This document shows positions 11,850 through 24,923 of a stretch of DNA of 64,000 bases, piece by piece. Every line of letters starts with the position of its first letter. Position 1 is the stretch's first letter. A model generated the notes under the pieces. That model was given only the letters and a program-made list of their open reading frames with translations. It ran no database searches and was not told the DNA's origin. Source of the stretch: Ceratodon purpureus (lineage: Eukaryota; Streptophyta; Bryopsida; Pseudoditrichales; Ditrichaceae); NCBI GenBank assembly GCA_014871385.1, contig CM026423.1, positions 17,659,690-17,723,689 of the forward strand, written 5' to 3'. The translations under genes and the position numbers were made by a program.

Positions 11850-12540
11850 ATGAAATTGAAAATAGATTTAACACAATTATTATACATTTATTGCTCTAAT
11901 ATATACAAAATATTGTGTTATTATAACACAGTAGAAGATTTGCCACTTAGCAAACAAATTTAAAATAAAAAAGAAGCAAGGTTTGCCTTTCCAAAATTGA
12001 ATATATCAATTTTTGTTTTTATCAAAAAATCAGTAAAAATGACTTAAATGGCTTCGAAATAACAAAATATTGCAAAAAAAAATAAATTCTATTTCTCACT
12101 AATTTACAATTCTACAAAATACTTTATAACTATATACTTCATTATTTCTAAGAAACCATTTCAAAATTGACATTCACATATTTGACAAAAGAAATCTTAA
12201 ACCCTATGAACCATATCATTTGCTACAAAGAACATTAAAAAAAGCAAAAAAAGAAAAAAAAGAACCCATTTGCATTATAAAGAACAAATTCTCATCTCCA
12301 TCAAAAAACAAAAAAATCCCATTTGCATAAAAAAAACAGAAACAATAAATTCCCATTTGGATCCAAAAACAGAAGACAAAATGAAAGCTGAAAAGAATAT
12401 TGTACAATGAATGCACAGGACCATGCACAGAAACATGAAAGTGCAAAACTTTCCTAAACACTTGAGAGCCGCCTTCAACTACACAATTGAATTCATCACC
12501 AAATCCATGAGCTCAGATTAGCAACCTGGAGCCTCACAGC
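11595..12540. other. AT-rich intergenic DNA with (TA)n tract
   Basis: No gene seen. A (TA)n microsatellite with interruptions occupies about 11766-11847. It is flanked by inverted copies of a CATTACTATATAT / ATATATAGTAATG sequence. Confidence 0.8.
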
Positions 12541-12547
12541 ATATACT

Positions 12548-13075
12548 TTTCCTTTGAAGATGTAAGCTATGTGTTTGTATGTATGTAAGTGTGTGTGTTG
12601 AGGTTCAATTCAAGGATCACAACAAATACATTTCCCCTGAAGATTTAAGCTGTTTGTATGTGTATGTATGTCTGATGAGTTCAATTGAAGGATCATAACA
12701 AACACATTTCCTTTGAAGATGTAAGCTGCACTGTGTATATGTTTGTGTGTGTGGAGGTTAATTCAAGGATCACAACAAAGACATTTCCGTTGAGGATGTA
12801 AGCTGTGTGTGTATGTATGTTGGTCAGTTCAATTGAAGGATCACAACAAATACATTACCTTTGAAGATATAAGCTGTGTATATGTATTTGTGTGTGTTGA
12901 GGTTCAATTCAAGGATCACAACAAATACATTTCCTTTGTAGATGTAATATGTGCCTGTGTATGTGTGTGTTGAGTTCAATTGAAGGATTATAACAAATAC
13001 ATTTCCTTTGAGGATGTAAGCTGTGTGTGTATGTATATATGTGTGTGTGTGTGTGTGGAGTTTGATTGAAGGAGA
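12548..13075. repeat. Seven-unit minisatellite upstream of the TMEM205-like gene
   Basis: Units begin with (A)TTTCCTTTGAAGATGTAAGC near 12548, 12631, 12707, 12784, 12854, 12929 and 13002 (spacing 70-83 bp). Each has a variable GT-rich middle and a GGATCACAACAAA end. Units alternate between TTCAATTCAAGG and TTCAATTGAAGG types, suggesting growth by dimers. The array stops about 75 bp before the ATG at 13149, so it lies in the promoter or 5' UTR. Confidence 0.9.
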
Positions 13076-13148
13076 TGGTGCATGCAGATTTCATGTTGAA
13101 GGGGAGGAGTTCATCTGGTTGAGGTGAGGCAAGGAGCAGCTGCATGCG

Positions 13149-14475
13149 ATGGGGTGGTTCACGAATCTGGTAATGGGCATGGCGTGCATGGCGGGGGGCT
13201 TGGTGGTTTACCCGGTGCAGATTGCGGATTCTGGAGCTGGGGAGCAAGCTGGTGTTACAGTGTCTGGGGTTGTCCGTCTTGTGCATTTGGTGAGCTTTGC
13301 CACTGCGTTTGGGACGTCCGTGTGGGCTTCCTTCATCGGTGGTATCATCATGTTTAAGTGAGTCATGTAACTCATACTTCTACACCTTGAAGTTTGTTCC
13401 ACCAAACAAAATTATTTGCAAAAAAAATGAAGATTACATTTGAAATCTGTTTTTTTAATCGGTTCAAATGTTGTTTACTTCTTCCATCTCTCTGACTCCT
13501 TCCATTTAGTTGTTTATTTGGCTTTACCAGCTCATCTACGTTATATTGGTAAAGTAGAATCGTGAGACAGATTAGGGTTTAGTCAAAGATGTTTAAAGAT
13601 GAACTGTAGGGTTTGCAATTTTTTGTAAGACATGTGGACCATTTGTTGGCTCTGCACTGTCGTTGCTGCCAATTTGCAAATATTGTAATCCCATCTCTGG
13701 CTAAGTGGAGATAAAGAAGACAATGTGATGTTGAATTTTGAGTTTTAGAAAGGAATTTCATTAACCTCAATTCAGGTGATTGAAGGATCTAAGGATTTTG
13801 GTATTTCACGAGAGTGATTATGGGAAATGACTCATGAGACTCGTCTTCTTTGGTTGTGACAGGAACTTGCCCAGGCATATGTTTGGCAACTTGCAAGCTA
13901 AAATGTTTCCAGCTTATTTCAAGCTGCTCATTGTGTGCTGCTCCTTGTGCGTGAGTGCCATGGCTACTACTCATCCTTGGAAGACCGCTACAAAAAGGGA
14001 GCAGCTGCAGATTGTAGCTCTGGGAGTTTCACTCTTTACAGTGGTTATTAATTTATTGGTGTTTCAACCTCTTACTGTCAAGGTTTGTCACTCCAAGTTT
14101 TAGGTCTTTATATGACTGATTCTCCAAAATTGCAAGTTCTGATTTAAGTTCTGATTTAAGTTCTGATTTAAGTTCTGATTTAAAATTAATCAATCGGACT
14201 TTGGATTTAAGGGGGAATCTTAAGATGTTCGTTACACTTGGTTTGTTCTGGCAATGCAGATCATGATGCAGAGGCACAAGATTGAGAAAGAGGAGGGAAT
14301 TGGAGCTGAAGTTGGGTGGTCGAAGAACGTGGAGGCTGCTAAGAAGAACCCAGAGTTAGCCAAGATAAACAGGACCTTTGGTATGGTGCATGGATTCTCC
14401 TCACTTGCCAACATTTTCTGTTTCGGTGGCCTTGCATTCCACTCTTGGTACATTGCCTCCCGGATGTTGCTGTAA
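13149..14475 (+). CDS. TMEM205-like / DUF4149 membrane protein
   Basis: Three exons (13149-13357, 13863-14082, 14260-14475) with GT-AG borders join in frame to 214 aa. The protein has four predicted membrane segments, around residues 7-24, 43-68, 84-105 and 117-140, and a last hydrophobic stretch near 190-212. Conserved features are the start of segment 2 (RLVHLVSFATAFGTSVW), the FGNLQAKMFPAYF loop and the C-terminal MVHGFSSLANIFCF motif. This matches plant DUF4149 proteins related to TMEM205. The molecular role in plants is not established; human TMEM205 is linked to drug and metal tolerance. A seven-unit minisatellite precedes the gene. Length and motifs are complete, so the gene looks functional. 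Confidence 0.93.
14141..14188 (+). repeat. 12-bp tandem repeat in intron 2 of the TMEM205-like gene
   Basis: Four consecutive copies of AAGTTCTGATTT in the intron. No coding effect. Confidence 0.9.
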
Positions 14476-15115
14476 ATAATCACCCAATTGGGCAATTTGT
14501 CTGTTAAAGCAATTAAACGTTTGCCTGTCATGGATTCAAAATACTCACTTGATCTCAAATTATGGTCTAGAACCCGTAGTTTTACAACTGTACATCCTAC
14601 AGTTCAGCGAAACAGGTTGTTCCCTTTCCTTCTAACTTGGTGATACGTTCTTACACTTGGAGCCTTGTGAAGGGATTCAATTTTTAGCATTTGAGATGTG
14701 CATTGATCCCTTCGATGTGCGACTTTGAACACTGAGCAGATGCTCATTTGAGCAGGGCTTTAGTGCTTAGGTAGACATCTTGAACTTGATTCTTCAACAA
14801 TGAATTTGCTTGCGGTTGTTGCGAGTTGTCAATGAAGTTGTTCCATAGCCCACAATCATCTTTTCCTTCTTAAGAAATTAGATGATTACATCCTTTTATA
14901 CATGGAACAGAGTTACGAGACATGAGCTTGCTTGTACAATTGATGCTTCTGCAACGGGTGTTTGTGTTTCATTTTGAGCATCACACGTTCAGTTTGTACC
15001 TTTCAAGGCGGAATTCATCGGCAACTGTTTCTGATTTGTGACAACTTGGCGAGGTATTCTGTGTGCAGTGGGGTGGCCATGGATCCTTCACTGTTGTATA
15101 TGGCTTGATGTCTCA
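14476..15115. other. Intergenic: 3' region of TMEM205-like gene
   Basis: No further gene seen. 14825-15040 has a diverged copy at 31650-32030, where a miniature transposon interrupts it, so the third segmental copy reaches further to the left than the second. Confidence 0.6.
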
Positions 15116-15974
15116 AATGATCGCTTGTCTTAGGTGCAAAGAAATTGGTAAGCCCTGCATCGTTTTAGTCCTTCGAGTACTATTACATATCCTTGTTGGT
15201 CTAAATTACTGGTAATTCATAGCCTTATTGCAGATCTAACGGAGTTGATAAGGTAGGCAGTGCATTACTCTCAATGATTTCAACTTTCTCGGTTTTACAA
15301 ATATGATGTATGGTCCAGTTTAATGCTTTGGCAAGATTATAATTCCACATAGATTAAAATTGCCAAGAGATTATTCAATCTGATCTTATGCTTGAGCGGT
15401 CTAGTCTTACATCAAAATCCTTTAATGAATACTGCGTTTCATGCCTTGGTAAATGATGTTGAATGATGTGATCGAATTTGTGAAGTTTAATTAATATGTC
15501 TTGTCATGTGTCAAAAGCAGAGGTTAGCTAGGGAGAGTTCAATAGAAGTCCATTATCCCACAGTCTACTTCTCAATAATGAAAGCTATATATATATAGAG
15601 ACTCAGTTCCATCACAATTAACGCATGGACAATAGTGAATGGATCAAAGATACAAATGGGTCTTACACCTACTCCATGGTTGGTTGCCCACGACTGGTTG
15701 TCCATTCAGTCTATGCTACTTCTATTCAATTCCGTAGATTATGTGCATGAAACCCATTATTATGAGGGAATGTCGTAGTTGCTTAAGATTATTCAAGGAT
15801 GAGACCATCTTCCTGTGCTGGTTTGATATTAACTCCTGCATATATTCAAACAAAAGGAGCTCTATACTAGCCTCAAGCACTTCACCACATACAAAGGACT
15901 ATCTTGCAAAGGATTCATCTCCACTGTCCAGAGACACGGGAAATTTGGTGTCCCTAGAGTTGCGTTTGCATAGT

Positions 15975-16990
15975 TCATCCGGCACTTGTAATTTCTCCAT
16001 CATTAGGGACGTTGAATTCTGACTGCATTTCATATTCCCTTGCATCGACGGGAGAATTCAGAGTTTCTGTCCGGCCATCCACATCCATGCGACGGTTTGG
16101 TACCTGAAGTCCTTCCTCAAGATCTGGATTAAAAGGAACATATGCATGCCAAGTGCATGCTGTAATAAGTCAACTTGGATGCAGCTTTCAGCCTCGAAAT
16201 TGTTACATAACAGGGCATAGCAATTGAGCCAAACAATCATTAGACACACCAGCATGAAGTCTGAATTAGTACGAGATGGACAGTACAGACTCTGCCGATG
16301 CAATATTGTGGCACGTAATTATGTTGGGCAAACCTTGTGCAACACGAACGTTGCTGATGAGGTGATTTTCAGTGGACACTTGATTATCTGTCTCAGGTTG
16401 GCCTTCTCCAAATCCAGTGAAGCTGTTGCCCAAACTTGCTGCCGTGTGCTGGATGATGCCCCAGATGCATGCTCCCAGGAGAAACACTCCCAGCGGCACC
16501 ACCGTAATTTGCACCCACTGTAGAACCGTCTCCTGGTTCCTGAAATCATCACATGTATACCTCTGATGAGTCTACCTTTGAGAGGAAGGGTAGCATATGC
16601 TATGCATCAGGGAACTCTTAACTCACAGTAGTCATTCGACCAGAGTTACTCCTCTTCTATACCACTGCAACCCTTATGCGACCTGATAAGACTGGACCTA
16701 GATATTTCTACAGCAGTAGCTTCCGATTGGTTTTGAAAGAAAATGAGCTGGGTCACAAAACATTCTTCTACTGCAACTTAAAATATGGAGCATTCAGGTA
16801 TTCGATTCCGTTGAACTCATGTAGCAATTGCAGGCTGCACGGTGTTGGAAAAAAACAAATTCATTTATAGTACAGAGTTAACTCACCTGGCGGTGGCTCC
16901 CATTGAATCATTGGAACTGACAGATAACATTGCTCTTCCTGTGGCCGCTGACTCCACCACCGAGCCCGCCATGTAGAGCATCAGGAACAT
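15975..16990 (-). CDS. Small single-pass membrane protein, family member A (164 aa), unknown function
   Basis: Exons 16990-16887, 16539-16334 and 16159-15975 have GT-AG borders (donors GTGAG and GTTTG) and join in frame to 164 aa. Residues 1-14 form a short hydrophobic N-terminus (MFLMLYMAGSVVES), probably a signal peptide. A Ser/Asn-rich stretch follows, then one membrane span, about 43-64 (WVQITVVPLGVFLLGACIWG). The polar tail contains NPDLEEGLQVP and RRMDVDGRTE. Members B and C keep the same exon phases and these motifs, which supports the model. An AG at 17019-17020 suggests that the exon starts at 17018, behind a 5' UTR intron. No family was recognised. A type I plasma- or endomembrane protein with a cytosolic tail is inferred. 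Confidence 0.7.
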
Positions 16991-17399
16991 GATGTTGAAA
17001 GAAACTGGAGAAGATAATCTAGAGCAACAAACACAGATCAGCGCGGTCTCAGAGCTTCGTCTACGACTACGAGCCACATCAAGCAACTTAGTAATCTAAT
17101 CCACTGAGATGAAAGACGGTTATATCGATCGGATGCAACTCCAGATGATCCGCACATCCTCTCACAAAAATCATCAACTTTGTGGTCTCCCAGAGTGTAA
17201 GTTGGTGCTCGATCGTTAAATATCCTACAATAAGTGTGCAAAGTTTCTGGCGGTGAAAACAGAGGAGTACTATGATCAAGCCAGAGAAATCCGGCAAGCT
17301 GAGAGCCCGAGCGAGCGAGTGAGCCAGAGCAGCATTGAATTCAATGAAGCTTGTTGTAACATACAATCTCCTGGTCATGGACTCATGGTGATGGTGGTA

Positions 17400-18160
17400 A
17401 GAGCATGGGGGTTCTTATACTTGAACGCCCTGGCTGTGCCAACAGTCGGCAACAAAACCCCGCCATCGCCGACCCCCCACCAAAACCCGTCGCCACCTCC
17501 CAAACCCACCATCCTCTACCGCCGACGTACATCCATCCGCTAAAATCTACGCAAACACCATTAGAATCCGTCGCTTGTGGGTACACATCTTCATCAAAAT
17601 ACCCATCCTGGGATGCCGGGTGGGAAAATGCACCCGAGGATTAATTATGTTGGAAACCACTGGTCGGAGAGCCGGGAAGATGGGCGGGTGCCCGTGATTG
17701 CTGGCTGGCTGATGGGTTGTTAACTTGTTTTTGGCGATGTGTTCGTCAGTATTTAATGTGGTATTTAATGGGGCGACGCGTTCGTTACTATTAGACACAC
17801 ATCTACGTGTACCGGTATGCATAAGGTAAGTGTACCAATTGTCAACCATGACCAATTTACGACTGCTGGGCAAAATCTTCATTTTCTACTATAAATTTTT
17901 TGGTATCCTGAACATTTTGGGTGGAAATCTTCAATGGTTGTAAATTAGTACACTGCACCTTTTGCCTCCTTAAAATCCTAGTAATTTCAATTTTTGAGGA
18001 AAAATTCTGAAAATTTCTGTATAGACAAATACTTATCTTCCTACATTGGAAAAATTTCTACTACATCATGCTTTGAAAAATAACCTCCAAAGTTGCTTAA
18101 ATGGTTGGTTACTGGTACACTTACCTTAATCTAGTTCTCACTACTTGGCGGGGTGTTGCT
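17400..18160. other. Insertion-like stretch between gene A and its duplicated upstream flank
   Basis: Sequence present in copy A but not at the matching point of copy B. Proline-rich frames around 17405-17640 are not supported as genes. Nothing else recognised. Confidence 0.4.
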
Positions 18161-18429
18161 GCGGCACTTCTATTTCCTCTTGCAGTAAAGGTAACCTTAA
18201 AGCTTGTGTCCTAAAATAATAATAATCTAGTTCCCACAATTCATGTAGGATGGTGTCAATTTGTTCTTAGCTTCACACAACTTCATGAAGGAGTTGCTTG
18301 TGTCAAGTCGCCTAGTAATTAAGAAAGGCAATAGCTATGACTTTGCCCTTCGTCCTTAGTGCAGTTCTCTTGAAAGCAGCTATTGGGGAGATTTTGGACT
18401 TAACCCAGCTAATATCCTCACTTCTCCAA

Positions 18430-19104
18430 AGTTATTTAGTAGAATTAATTGATATATGGATGATAATTTGACAATATTTGGGTGATACTCTTGTGATACT
18501 TATGTGATACATGGATGATTTTTTTGTTTTTCAATTGATAAATATCTTATGATTTTTAACTTTTACCGGCTGGATGTCAGATATGTCTATCGGAGGGTTG
18601 GTTTGTAATTTGCTGCTAGTTGTTCCGGTGCATTGTTTGAAAGGTTTAAAGTTGCATAGTATTAGTTGTAGGTTTCACAGAAATTACTCACAAACTTGCC
18701 TAAAATTGGAATTCATGATTCATTTTATTGTTGTAGCCATAGCAAATGAGGATAACATTATTGTAGATGTCAAAGTGAAGCAAGTGTGCCCTACCAAAGT
18801 CAAAATCACTTTTTGGATAAATTTAATACACCGTCACCATTATCATTACTAATGCTTAGTGTTAGTACAAATTCTTCCTATAATGATGTTAGAATTCCAT
18901 CTAATTTATCCTAACTTCATGAATTCTTCGAAACTATTACAAATAGCTTTTAGTGTCCACTAATACGTAATAATACATTATTATAGTGGTAAAAAACACA
19001 CTTGGCCTTAACAAAGCGCACCTTGACCTTTTTTATGATTAATCATTAGTAGTTTTTTTTTATTGAAATTTTACTTTTTGATTTATTAATAAGATAAGTT
19101 GTTT

Positions 19105-19166
<62 letters not shown>

Positions 19167-20830
19167 CATTATTCTATGATCAATGTAAAAAATCATCATT
19201 AATTAGAAAATCTAATATATTTTATTTAAGATATTTTAAATTAATGATTCTCTTATAATCATTTAAATAAGGTTATGGTTTACATATAAGAAAATGTTTT
19301 ATATGATTTGCATAGAAAATCAAAACCTTACTTATAGAATCACAACCTCACTTAAATGTTGAAGACTTAAATAAAAGATTTCACAGTTGATATGGATGAT
19401 ATCCATCTTTGTTAGTTTACTACTTTTAAAATATAGTATAAGATTATTGTTAGGCATGTGGGATTTGACCTGTAAAAATAAGGTTGATCAAGACATGTTT
19501 TAACCCCTAACTATCCTTAAAATCCAAAATGGTTTTTTGCAATTTTTGGAAGCCTAGATGGGGAGGTTAAAAATAATATTTTTTTTCAAGACTTTTACTG
19601 GATGCTCCCTTTACAGTAAAGTCTATGTAATAATAATTTTCAAGCCCAATTCCAAGTTTAGAACCTTCATCTAAAAACTTTAGGTTTCAAGTCCAAAACG
19701 GGGAGTCTAAATTAGGTCTTTTTAAAAAAACAAAAACTGAAATTTGTTCATAATTAAATCACTACTCAAATTCCATAGTGACCAAAGTCAAAAAGTTTAC
19801 CAATTTTGCAAGGGCAGCCTCCAAAACTTACAAAGACAAGCTTTAAAATTTTTAATAATTTTTGAATTTTTCCTTTAAAAATTCATCAAAATTCAAGATT
19901 TTTGATTTTTTTTAAAATTGTTTTCTTTGAAAACCACAAATTTATAAAGGTACCTACTCACCGTTCACTTTTTCTTTAGCTCACAAATTGTTTTTGTAAT
20001 GCATGTTTTACTATTTTGACAATTTTATACCTTCTTATAGAAAGTAATTTGCATGAAGATCTAAAAAGCGTTTTGAGTCCCTAAAATTTTGCATGAGCAT
20101 ACCTAACCTAGTTAGCTACATGGAAAAAAATCTAACCAAAATGTTTGAAGTAATAATCATCAAGTCTCCCTTTGGCCCATTTGCATCATGCCTCTCGCCC
20201 AAGGCCAAAAAAAATATTTGCTGAAACTTTGAACACTACGATCTCACTAATGAAAAACATCCAACGGTTGAAATTTTGATCAGTTCTACCAAGTAGGTTA
20301 CTAAGGTTAGGTACAAGATCTTACAGTGGAAATTCCAAAAATAGTTTAAAAATTTATTTCATATCCTCCGGAGGGCATAGTGGTAAAAATCGCAATTTTG
20401 AGTATTCAAGCTCTCAAAAACACAAGGAAATTTAGAGGTCAAAAGACATCTTTTAAGACATTGGTATAAAATATCTCAATATTTTAGAAATTAAATCGTA
20501 ACTAAGAGCAATAGTTCTAATGAAGAATATAATTCCATATTATAATTGTGAATCTAATAATTATTGTGATTCAAAATTATTCTAGATAGTGGTATCTTCA
20601 TATAAAGCTTTGCAACATTTGTTGGATATCTTCTAAAATAAATATGATTCCTATTATTATTACTATGATTAATAATAAGTTAGTTATTGTTGTCATAATA
20701 ACAATAAATGTTTGCTGTTCTTATGTCCCATAGTATCTGCAAGTTAGTGTGTAATTGTAAATTTTGGTGCTCAAGATCAACAACGATTCAGTTCAACCTC
20801 AAATAAGTCATGAACTCCACCTCCTAAACA
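18430..20830. other. AT-rich repeat-bearing intergenic DNA
   Basis: No gene seen. Contains an (AT)n microsatellite at about 19110-19164 and, from 19500, a possible degenerate TTAA element (TTAACCCCTAACTATCC at its left side, right end not found). A short open stretch at 18574-18852 has no recognisable family. Confidence 0.5.
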
Positions 20831-20834
20831 AACA

Positions 20835-21800
20835 CTGAACAGTGAGGGCGGATTTACACCAAGGGGCCGGGCCAATTCAGTAAGCTTAAAGGCTAAAATC
20901 CTCCCTTGTGATTGGCTAAGAAGCTGAAATTGGCCCCAACCCCTTTACACTTCGAGGCCGGGCCAATTTGGTGGTATGAATATTTTAATCAAGAAATGCA
21001 AGTTCTGACATGGCCGAGCTCGGTGAATTGGGTGCACCGAGAATGGAAGGCCAATTCCTGGCCTCGGGGCCAATGTCGGATCTGAATAAAAAAAAAAAAT
21101 TATATTAAAAAACTCTTTCCCTTCATCCAATCACAGTCATTGCCGGAGCCACGGGAATTGAGCCCACCACCTCCCAGCCACGAGGATAGAGCCCATAGTG
21201 GGTTCATCCACCATGTCCTTCCTTCCTCCTCCATATCAACCATCTATGATTCATTGTTTTTGTATCCAAATCATAGCTGGAATTTTAATTTCATGCACCA
21301 TTTGGAGGCCAAATGAAGTCCAAATCCTCCTTTTTATTATGTTTTTGGTCTATGTATTAGATGTGCAAGTGCAGATACGTCGTTGAGGCTATATTCTTGT
21401 TTGATTGCGGTGATTCTTAGACTTTTAATCAAACCTTCCAATAAAGCATTATTTCCATAACATTTTGCACGACCATGAAGAACACAAAAACCTTTAAAAT
21501 CTTATGTTTTCATTCATCCATCTTGTACAAATGGCAATGAAAAGAGAGAGAAGGGCTGAAGTTCTCTAGATTTATTGGATTGGCCCGGCATCTTGGCCCC
21601 AAGGCCATTACATATGGGAAAATCGGCCCCCGTTATAATCTTATTACAATGGAGACTTGAAGCCGGCCCCAACTCAAAAATGGGCTGAAATTTCAAGCAA
21701 TCAGCCCCAAGGAAAATTGGCCCGACTTCTATATGTAAATCGGCTCTGAATGCCCCTAAAAAGGAACCAAAGTTTTTCTTCATCTCCGTCAGCACATGCG
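20835..21800. repeat. GGCC-rich repeated sequence, probable old non-autonomous element
   Basis: Several GGCCGGGCCAATT and TTGGCCCC motifs occur in both orientations at 20860-21070 and 21585-21725 in otherwise AT-rich DNA, as in the inverted subterminal parts of a DNA transposon. Clear ends and target duplications were not found. Confidence 0.35.
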
Positions 21801-22949
21801 TAGACTCCGCTGAGAGCTGACAAGTCCATCTGAAACAAAGATGCGACTACGTTGTATTTCCAGTGGCACATTATTTTGTTCTCCTCACTCAATACATTTT
21901 TTATATTTTTTTTTGCGCAAATGAACAGATTTCATTGCAAAGAATAGGTACATCCCTCATCAGACCAAAGTCCAGGGAGAAAAGGCGGACTTCTAAACAA
22001 AATTCGCACTACATCCAGTTAGGTGTTAGTCCTCTTGGGGGGACGAGGTTCCAAGTAACTTTGAGTCTAAATACCGTAGGCTACTAGCAGCTTCGTACAA
22101 AAATAATTCTAAAATAGAAAACAAAAAATTTAGAAAATTATGAAGTCAAAAAATCGAAATTAGAATAAATTAGTTTTTGCAATATTTTGTTGGTTCTAAG
22201 TCATTTCAGGTCATTTTTACTAATTTTTGGCTAAAAAACAAAAATTAATAAATTCATTTTGGAGGGGTCGAACATCATTTTTTCAAAATAATTAAATATT
22301 CGACGGAGCATGGTCGAAGTAGGCTACGGTACACTTTTTAACAATTACAACAGCCCACATAATTTATTTTGAAACAAATCAAACGAAATTCCATACGGCC
22401 CACATAATTAAGTGCCACACTTCATAAGTACTGGAGTGCCAACTTGGCTACTTCATGGAAGCAGAGATGCAACGGGCTACCCAAAACCATCACTTCACCA
22501 AAAGCCAGCACCATCCACGAAATCTAGACTTTAGAAAGCAAGTGTACACCAGCTCTAGATACTGACAGCTTTGACTACAGTGCTGGTTTTACGTATGCAG
22601 AAAGCCGAGGCAGTGGCGTGGCTTGATATCAAGAAGCCGTTGTAGGATCCACCACTTATTCATAATCCATCCCACCACAATATTCCTTTCGGACTTGGGC
22701 CTACCTTGATATGATTCGTCTGACTTGGTCTGGCCAGGTGCAAATGCATGATATGAAACCTGAAACCGGACTTCGGAAATCGAGAGACCGGCGCAATGTA
22801 GCTTCGAAGACACCCTCCGCTACAGGGCGTCCCAGGGCGTCCTCGATGATCCGTTGCGACTGTGATAACTTGTGCTCAATCCCGGTCTGCGTGGTTTGCA
22901 ATAGGCAAATTCATTTGTTACAACATTGGAATCGGACCAGGGTGGAATG

Positions 22950-23997
22950 GTTTTTCTTTTCTTTTCGAAATTAGGGTTTTTTAGGGTTTTGCTTTACGAC
23001 GGTGAAGATGGAGAAGCTAACGTATGCAGAGTCTTTACGGGCGAAGATGGAAAACGCGCTGGTGCAGCCCGTGCAAGCTCAATCAACGGGAGAACGAAGC
23101 CTCGATCAGAAGGATGCAGTAGAGTCTGGATTGGTAACAACGGTAACCAGAATGGGATTCACCCCATTGTCACCACGCCTGATGAATCACGCCCAGCAGG
23201 GTATTCTCGCAGCTCCACCGGCTTCCTCATCTACAACACGGTACTGGAGGTTAAAGTGGATCAAGAGGTCGTAGCAAAGGAGACGGTGCGTCTGCAACGA
23301 CACGTTGTGGTGGCGTACTTCGTGGGGGGAGACAAGCGCAAGTGATCCTCAATCAACGGATTACTGCAATGCTGGCTGAGATCTGCGAATGGGTGGGTCT
23401 TGGGCGAGATTTAGGTCAAGGTTTTTTTCAGGTACTTACTGGCCTGTTTGTGGCAAAGCAGAAGCTGCTCATGCGCACCCCACACTGGTCACGATGGGGG
23501 ACCTATATCCTACAGACATGGGCGACCAGATTTAATGCAAGTCATCCCATGCGCCTGAAAGTTACGACATGGGTTACGCTTTGTGGCAGTCCAGGAGAAT
23601 TCCTAGGGGTGGCGAAGGATATCGCAGGGGGTTTAGGCGACTGCTTGGTAGTGACAAGAGCAATGCGTTTGTCGCTGACCAGCCATTTTCTATGGCACTT
23701 CAATCGGGTGCATGGTGGACGACGCAATTGTCTGTCACCAATGAGAGCACAAAGGAGAACATCATCATATCAAAAGACTATTGCAACCTGCCTATCCGAC
23801 GCCGAATGTGTCACTCCACCGAGCACCTGATCAAGGAGTGCGCGAGACTCAAACGCCCATTACTATTCGGAGCAGCAGGGGACGGTGACAGTGCCGCGAT
23901 GCGGACAAACTCAGGTGTTCGAGAGACCGAACTGAAGGAACAAATTTCGCGCCTTCACACATCTCCCCCCCTCCCCGCTGCCTTTGGCCGGGCATAA
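22950..23997 (+). pseudogene. LINE ORF1-like (DUF4283 / zinc-knuckle) remnant
   Basis: Plus-strand frames read VTTWVTLCGSPGEFLGVAKD, then SNAFVADQPFSMALQSGAWW, then RRRMCHSTEHLIKECARL. This order (DUF4283-like fold, then a CX2C-like HX4C knuckle) is that of plant non-LTR retrotransposon ORF1 proteins. DUF4283 also occurs in host proteins and other retroelements, so the assignment is not certain. The reading frame is broken in at least one place and no reverse transcriptase follows. The upstream part (MEKLTYAESLRAKMEN) may be the original N-terminus at 23008. The remnant stops just before the segmental duplication at 24126. Confidence 0.55.
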
Positions 23998-24923
23998 TCC
24001 CACTTTTCTTCTTGAGAGTGATGAATCATCAGGACATTCGGACAAGGTAGGACGTGAAGGTGACACTTCGAGCAAATCACGAAACCATTACTCAAATGGC
24101 TTGTCGCGGGACACCCCAAGTACAAATGATCGCTTGTCTCAGGTGCAAAGAAATTGGTAAGCCCTGCATAGTTTAGGCCTTCGAGTACTATTACATATCC
24201 TTGTTGGTCTAAATTACTGGTAATTAATAGCCTTATTGCAGATCTAATGGAGCTGATAAGGTTGGCAGTGCATTACTCTCAATGATTTCAACATTCTCAG
24301 TTTTACAAATATGATGTATGGTCCAGTTTAATGCTTTGGCAAGATCATAATTCCTCATAGATTGAAATTTGCCATGAGATCATTCAATCTGATCTCATGC
24401 TTGAGCGGTCTAGTCTTACAGTAAAATCCTTTAATGAATACTGCGTTTCATGCCTTGATGAATGATGTTCAATGTGTTGATCGAATTTGTGAAGTTGAAT
24501 ACGGTATGTGTCAAAAGCAGAGGTTAGCTAGGGAGAGTTCAATAGAAGTCCATTATCCCAGTCAACTTCTCAATAATGAAAGCTATATAGAGACTCAGTT
24601 CCATCACAATTAACGCATGGACAATAGTGAATGGTTCAAAGATACAAATGGGTCTTACACCTACTCCATGGTTGCCCACGACTGGTTGTCCATTCAGTCT
24701 ATGCTACTTCTGTTCAATTCCATGAAACCCATTATTATGAGGGAATGTCGTAGTTGCTTAAGATTATTCAAGGATGAGACCATCTTCCTGTGCTGGTTTG
24801 ATATTAACTCCTGCATATATTCAAACAAAAAGCGCTCTAGCCTCGAGTACTTGACCATTGACAAAGAACCATCTTGCGAATGATTCATCTCCACTGTCCT
24901 GATACACGAGAAATTTGGAGTCC

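Larger units (their letters stand above)
15116..18420. repeat. Segmental duplication, copy A
   Basis: Closely matches 24126-27235 (copy B) in the same orientation, with gaps where either copy has insertions (17440-18160 in A; 25602-26009 and about 26820-27085 in B). A more diverged copy C lies at 31640-35290. Each contains the same minus-strand gene. Copy spacing is about 9 kb, consistent with tandem amplification. Confidence 0.85.

Noticed and set aside
11629-11874. Ile/Tyr repeat frame
   Set aside because: Translation of the (TA)n tract.
12548-13075. CRISPR-like regular repeats
   Set aside because: Units are whole-length tandem repeats in a plant nuclear context, without unique spacers or cas genes.
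16058-16303. Hydrophobic 81-codon minus-strand frame and its copies at 25028 and 34383
   Set aside because: Spans intron 2 and exon 3 of the small membrane protein genes in the wrong frame; the spliced frame is better conserved across the three copies.
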